A DNA stretch of 64,000 bases, taken from contig NZ_BOOG01000013.1 of the NCBI RefSeq assembly GCF_016863115.1, positions 62,001 to 126,000 of the forward strand, read 5' to 3'. The notes beneath the pieces are model-generated. The model was not told where the DNA came from. It saw only the letters and a list, made by a program, of their open reading frames with translations, and did not search any database. The position numbers and the translations under genes were made by a program. The stretch is from Sphaerimonospora thailandensis (lineage in GTDB: Bacteria; Actinomycetota; Actinomycetes; Streptosporangiales; Streptosporangiaceae). This document shows positions 61,810 to 64,000 of this stretch, piece by piece (position 1 is the stretch's first letter; each line of letters opens with the position of its first letter).

Positions 61810-62439
61810 TCAGGCCAGCCTGACGGCGGCCAGCAGACCGTCGCCGAGCGGCAGCAGCAGCGGGCGCAGCCGCTCGTCGTTCCTGACCAGCTTGCCGAGT
61901 TCGCGCATCGCGACCGTGTCCGGGTCGCGCCGGGTCGGATCGGCGACCTGATCGTCACAGAAGGCGTTGCGGAAGGCGACGACGCCGCCCGGGCGCAGCA
62001 GCCGTACCGACTCGGTGAGGTAGTCGATGTACTCCTGCTTCGCGGCGTCGCAGAAGACCAGGTCGTATCCGCCGTCGGCGAGACGGGGCAGCACGTCGAG
62101 GGCGAGGCCGCCGATCAGGCGGATCCGGCTGCCGGAGAAGCCGGCCTCGGCGAATGCCTGCCGGGCCATCCGCTGGTGTTCCCGCTCGACGTCGACGCTG
62201 GTCAACGTGCCGTCGGAGCGCATGCCGCGCAGCAGCCACAGCCCCGAGACTCCGCAGCCTGTGCCGACCTCCACCACTGAGCGGGCGTTGACCGCGGTGG
62301 CGAGGAAGCAGAGCGCTGCTCCGCATCCGGGCAGGATCGGGTGCGCTCCGACTTCGATGCCACGCCGGCGCGCGGACCGCAGGATGTCGTCCTCGGGAAC
62401 GAACTCCTCCGCGTACTCCAGGCTGGCCGGTGTCGCCAT
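61810..62439 (-). CDS. O-methyltransferase (Rv1220c-like)
   Basis: A 209-residue class I methyltransferase: SVVEVGTGCGVSGLWLLRG (SAM-binding), SVDVEREHQRMARQAF, LVFCDAAKQEYIDYL, and LLRPGGVVAFRNAF. It resembles the caffeoyl-CoA/catechol-type O-methyltransferases and the gene that lies divergent to sigE in Mycobacterium (Rv1220c), which it matches in position too. Substrate unknown. Confidence 0.88.
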   Translation of the reverse strand: MATPASLEYAEEFVPEDDILRSARRRGIEVGAHPILPGCGAALCFLATAVNARSVVEVGTGCGVSGLWLLRGMRSDGTLTSVDVEREHQRMARQAFAEAGFSGSRIRLIGGLALDVLPRLADGGYDLVFCDAAKQEYIDYLTESVRLLRPGGVVAFRNAFCDDQVADPTRRDPDTVAMRELGKLVRNDERLRPLLLPLGDGLLAAVRLA

Positions 62440-62497
62440 CGGCCTCTCCCTCCCTGCTTCCTTCTGGGACGCAGCCTAGGGGAGTCGGCCCGGATCG

Positions 62498-62523
62498 GGA
62501 ACTCATGCCACAACAGGGACGTT
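62498..62523 (+). promoter_or_regulatory. Predicted ECF (SigE-type) promoter of sigE
   Basis: GGAAC (62498-62502), an 18-base spacer and GTT (62521-62523) match the consensus recognised by SigE/SigH-class ECF factors. It lies about 57 bases before the first possible sigE start, suggesting positive autoregulation. Confidence 0.6.
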
Positions 62524-62579
62524 GCACGCTTTGAACGGTCTTTGTTCAAGGCTGCTCGGCACAAGGTGCGCAGGAAGGG

Positions 62580-63233
62580 GTGAAACCAGGCACTATGGCT
62601 TTAGCGACAGTCCTGCAGAGAGGAATGCCGGTGGCCGACGACCACGACCACCAGGCGGAGACTTCGGTGTCCGACTGGACGCCTCCCACGTGGGAGGAGG
62701 TGGTCCGCACGCATTCCGCCAGGGTTTATCGCCTGGCCTACCGCCTGACCGGCAACGTCCACGACGCCGAGGATCTCACCCAGGAGGTCTTCGTCCGTGT
62801 CTTCCGGTCCCTGTCGAGCTACACGCCCGGCACATTCGAGGGCTGGTTGCACCGGATCACGACCAACCTCTTCCTTGACATGGCCCGGCGCAGGCAGCGC
62901 ATCCGTTTCGAGGGGTTGGCGGACGACGCGGCCGAGCGGCTGCACGGTCGTGAACCTTCACCGGCGCAGGCCTACCACGACGCGCACCTGGAGCCCGACA
63001 TCCAGGCCGCGCTCGACGCCCTGGCACCGGAGTTCCGGGCGGCGGTCGTGCTGTGCGACATCGAAGGGCTGTCGTACGAGGAGATCGCCGCGACGCTGGG
63101 GGTCAAGCTCGGCACCGTGCGCAGCCGCATCCACCGGGGCCGGGCCCAGCTTCGGGAGGCGCTCGACCACCGGGCGCCCTCGGCCAACAGAAATGATCAA
63201 ACCCCCCCTTCGTTCAGCAGGGAGGGACTATGA
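62580..63233 (+). CDS. sigE: ECF sigma factor SigE
   Basis: 217 residues from GTG 62580; ATG 62595 or GTG 62631 (GAGAGGA six bases upstream) are possible later starts. Region 2: [42 protein letters not shown] and [21 protein letters not shown]. Region 4: [41 protein letters not shown]. These match actinobacterial SigE, the envelope-stress factor. The gene overlaps the zinc anti-sigma gene and is divergent from the O-methyltransferase, as in mycobacteria. Confidence 0.94.
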   Translation: MKPGTMALATVLQRGMPVADDHDHQAETSVSDWTPPTWEEVVRTHSARVYRLAYRLTGNVHDAEDLTQEVFVRVFRSLSSYTPGTFEGWLHRITTNLFLDMARRRQRIRFEGLADDAAERLHGREPSPAQAYHDAHLEPDIQAALDALAPEFRAAVVLCDIEGLSYEEIAATLGVKLGTVRSRIHRGRAQLREALDHRAPSANRNDQTPPSFSREGL

Positions 63234-63808
63234 GTCATCTCGGCGAGCGCGTCTCCGCGCTCATCGACGGCGAACTCGGTCACACCGAACGGGAGCGCGC
63301 GCTGGCGCACCTGACGTTCTGTGCGGACTGCCGCGCCGAGGTCGATGCGATGAGGGCGCTGAAGAGCCGCCTCCGTTCGATGGACCCCCCGGCAATGCCG
63401 GCGGATCTCACCATGTCGCTGCTGAGGATGTCGGAGCCGGGCGGCCCGCTGCCGCCGCGGATCCGGCCCTTTCCCGACCGCGGCGCGTTCGGCGCCGGAG
63501 GCGGGCTTCCGGGCATGCACGGCGGCGCCCCCCTTGACGGTCGGCCACTGGACAACCGGCCGGGCCGGGTCTCCGGGGCGGTCGGTCCGGGACGGTCCGG
63601 CCGGGCCAGGCGGGCCGGTTATGTCGCGGTGGGAGTGGCCTCCGCCGCCATGGCCATCGGGACGATGTTCATGGTGAACGGAGCGGGCGCCCACCAGCGG
63701 CCGGTCCCGGGTGAGGGCTTCGTCAACCCGCCGGTTCAGCACCTGGTGCCGACCGCGAAGATCTCACCGACCCCGTCGCGGAGCGCCACCCCAGGGCTCT
63801 CTCACTGA
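63230..63808 (+). CDS. rseA: Zinc-binding anti-sigma factor (RseA-like)
   Basis: A 192-residue protein. ATG 63230 overlaps the sigE stop (ATGA). The anti-sigma zinc motif H-x3-C-x2-C is His27, Cys31, Cys34 (HLTFCADC), preceded by [26 protein letters not shown] Pro/Gly-rich linker and one membrane helix (about 127-147: [19 protein letters not shown]) follow. It should hold SigE at the membrane until redox or envelope stress frees it. Longer than mycobacterial RseA (about 150 residues) and with a clear membrane segment. Confidence 0.9.
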   Translation: MSHLGERVSALIDGELGHTERERALAHLTFCADCRAEVDAMRALKSRLRSMDPPAMPADLTMSLLRMSEPGGPLPPRIRPFPDRGAFGAGGGLPGMHGGAPLDGRPLDNRPGRVSGAVGPGRSGRARRAGYVAVGVASAAMAIGTMFMVNGAGAHQRPVPGEGFVNPPVQHLVPTAKISPTPSRSATPGLSH

Positions 63809-63885
63809 CCGCTTTCTCGCCGGTGGTTTACCGTAGAGCGTGTTGTCCGGATGGATGACGTCGTGCGCGAGGAGTGAGTGTCCCG

Positions 63886-64000
63886 ATGACCGATCACACG
63901 CGTTCCTCGGGCGCGAAGGACCGGCCCGAGTTCCTGCCTCCCCCGCTGCCGGGGGAGCACGGGGAGCCCCCCGACCAGGGCGGCCGCGGGCAAGGCGACT
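63886..64000 (+). CDS. N-terminus of next gene, probably HtrA-like serine protease (cut by window end)
   Basis: ATG 63886 follows GAGGAG about 11 bases upstream and opens a frame to the window end: MTDHTRSSGAKDRPEFLPPP, then more Pro/Gly-rich sequence. No catalytic domain is in view. In mycobacteria the gene after sigE-rseA is htrA, whose product also begins with a Pro-rich cytoplasmic segment. The call is by synteny only. Confidence 0.55.
   Translation, partial: MTDHTRSSGAKDRPEFLPPPLPGEHGEPPDQGGRGQGD

Overview
The window is chromosomal DNA from a high-GC actinomycete. Several features point to one of the Streptosporangiales (relatives of Streptosporangium, Nonomuraea or Microbispora): mycothiol biosynthesis (mshB), an XRE/DUF5753 + DUF397 pair, a sigE-anti-sigma-htrA block with mycobacterium-like synteny, two actinobacterial succinate dehydrogenases, and many start codons that look leaderless. 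The genus is inference, not something the sequence shows directly.

Layout. 1-4.2 kb: the end of a type I restriction-modification locus (hsdS cut by the window edge, then hsdR; no hsdM is visible). 4.3-6.4 kb: a secreted chitin/cellulose-active LPMO and an unknown exported repeat protein. 6.7-19.1 kb: one long + strand operon for a type IV secretion/conjugation-like membrane machine (TcpC-like protein, small membrane protein, TcpE fused to a degenerate ParA-like domain, VirB4 ATPase, VirB6-like channel protein, second membrane protein, SLT+NlpC/P60 hydrolase), followed by a NUDIX hydrolase and a repeat-rich surface protein. It has no relaxase or coupling protein in view. 19.2-27.6 kb: two different succinate:quinone oxidoreductases, one on each strand, separated by a LysR regulator. 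Matching ATAGC-N5-GCTAT boxes lie at the regulator's own start and about 66 bases upstream of the predicted sdhCAB transcription start. Several Crp/FNR-type GTGA-N6-TCAC sites are also present.

27.7-40.9 kb is accessory: a secreted tandem-repeat protein, a Uma2 nuclease-like protein, a broken hepT beside an intact mntA, a heterodimeric ABC exporter whose two halves carry complementary defects, a questin-oxidase-like protein, a RelE-like toxin module, a group II intron inserted immediately in front of a vapBC module, and an XRE/DUF397 pair. 41-46.9 kb: an S9 peptidase divergent from mshB, membrane proteins, an MBL-fold hydrolase, and a CysRS/MshC-like protein that has lost its catalytic motifs. 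47-51.6 kb: a sigma-70-region-4-like protein, a UvrD-type helicase remnant, a methyltransferase, an orphan binding lipoprotein and an SH3-like mini-protein.

51.7-64 kb is core: fdxA, dapC and dapE (lysine/DAP pathway), two tandem LOG-family proteins, tag, a PaaX-family regulator, a 55-residue DUF3117 protein, pepA, an O-methyltransferase divergent from sigE, the zinc anti-sigma factor overlapping sigE, and the start of the next gene (probably htrA). A GGAAC-N18-GTT element upstream of sigE suggests autoregulation.

All functional calls come from motif recognition by eye. No database search was run. Start codons were revised where ribosome-binding sites, stop/start overlaps or leaderless -10 spacing argued against the longest open frame.
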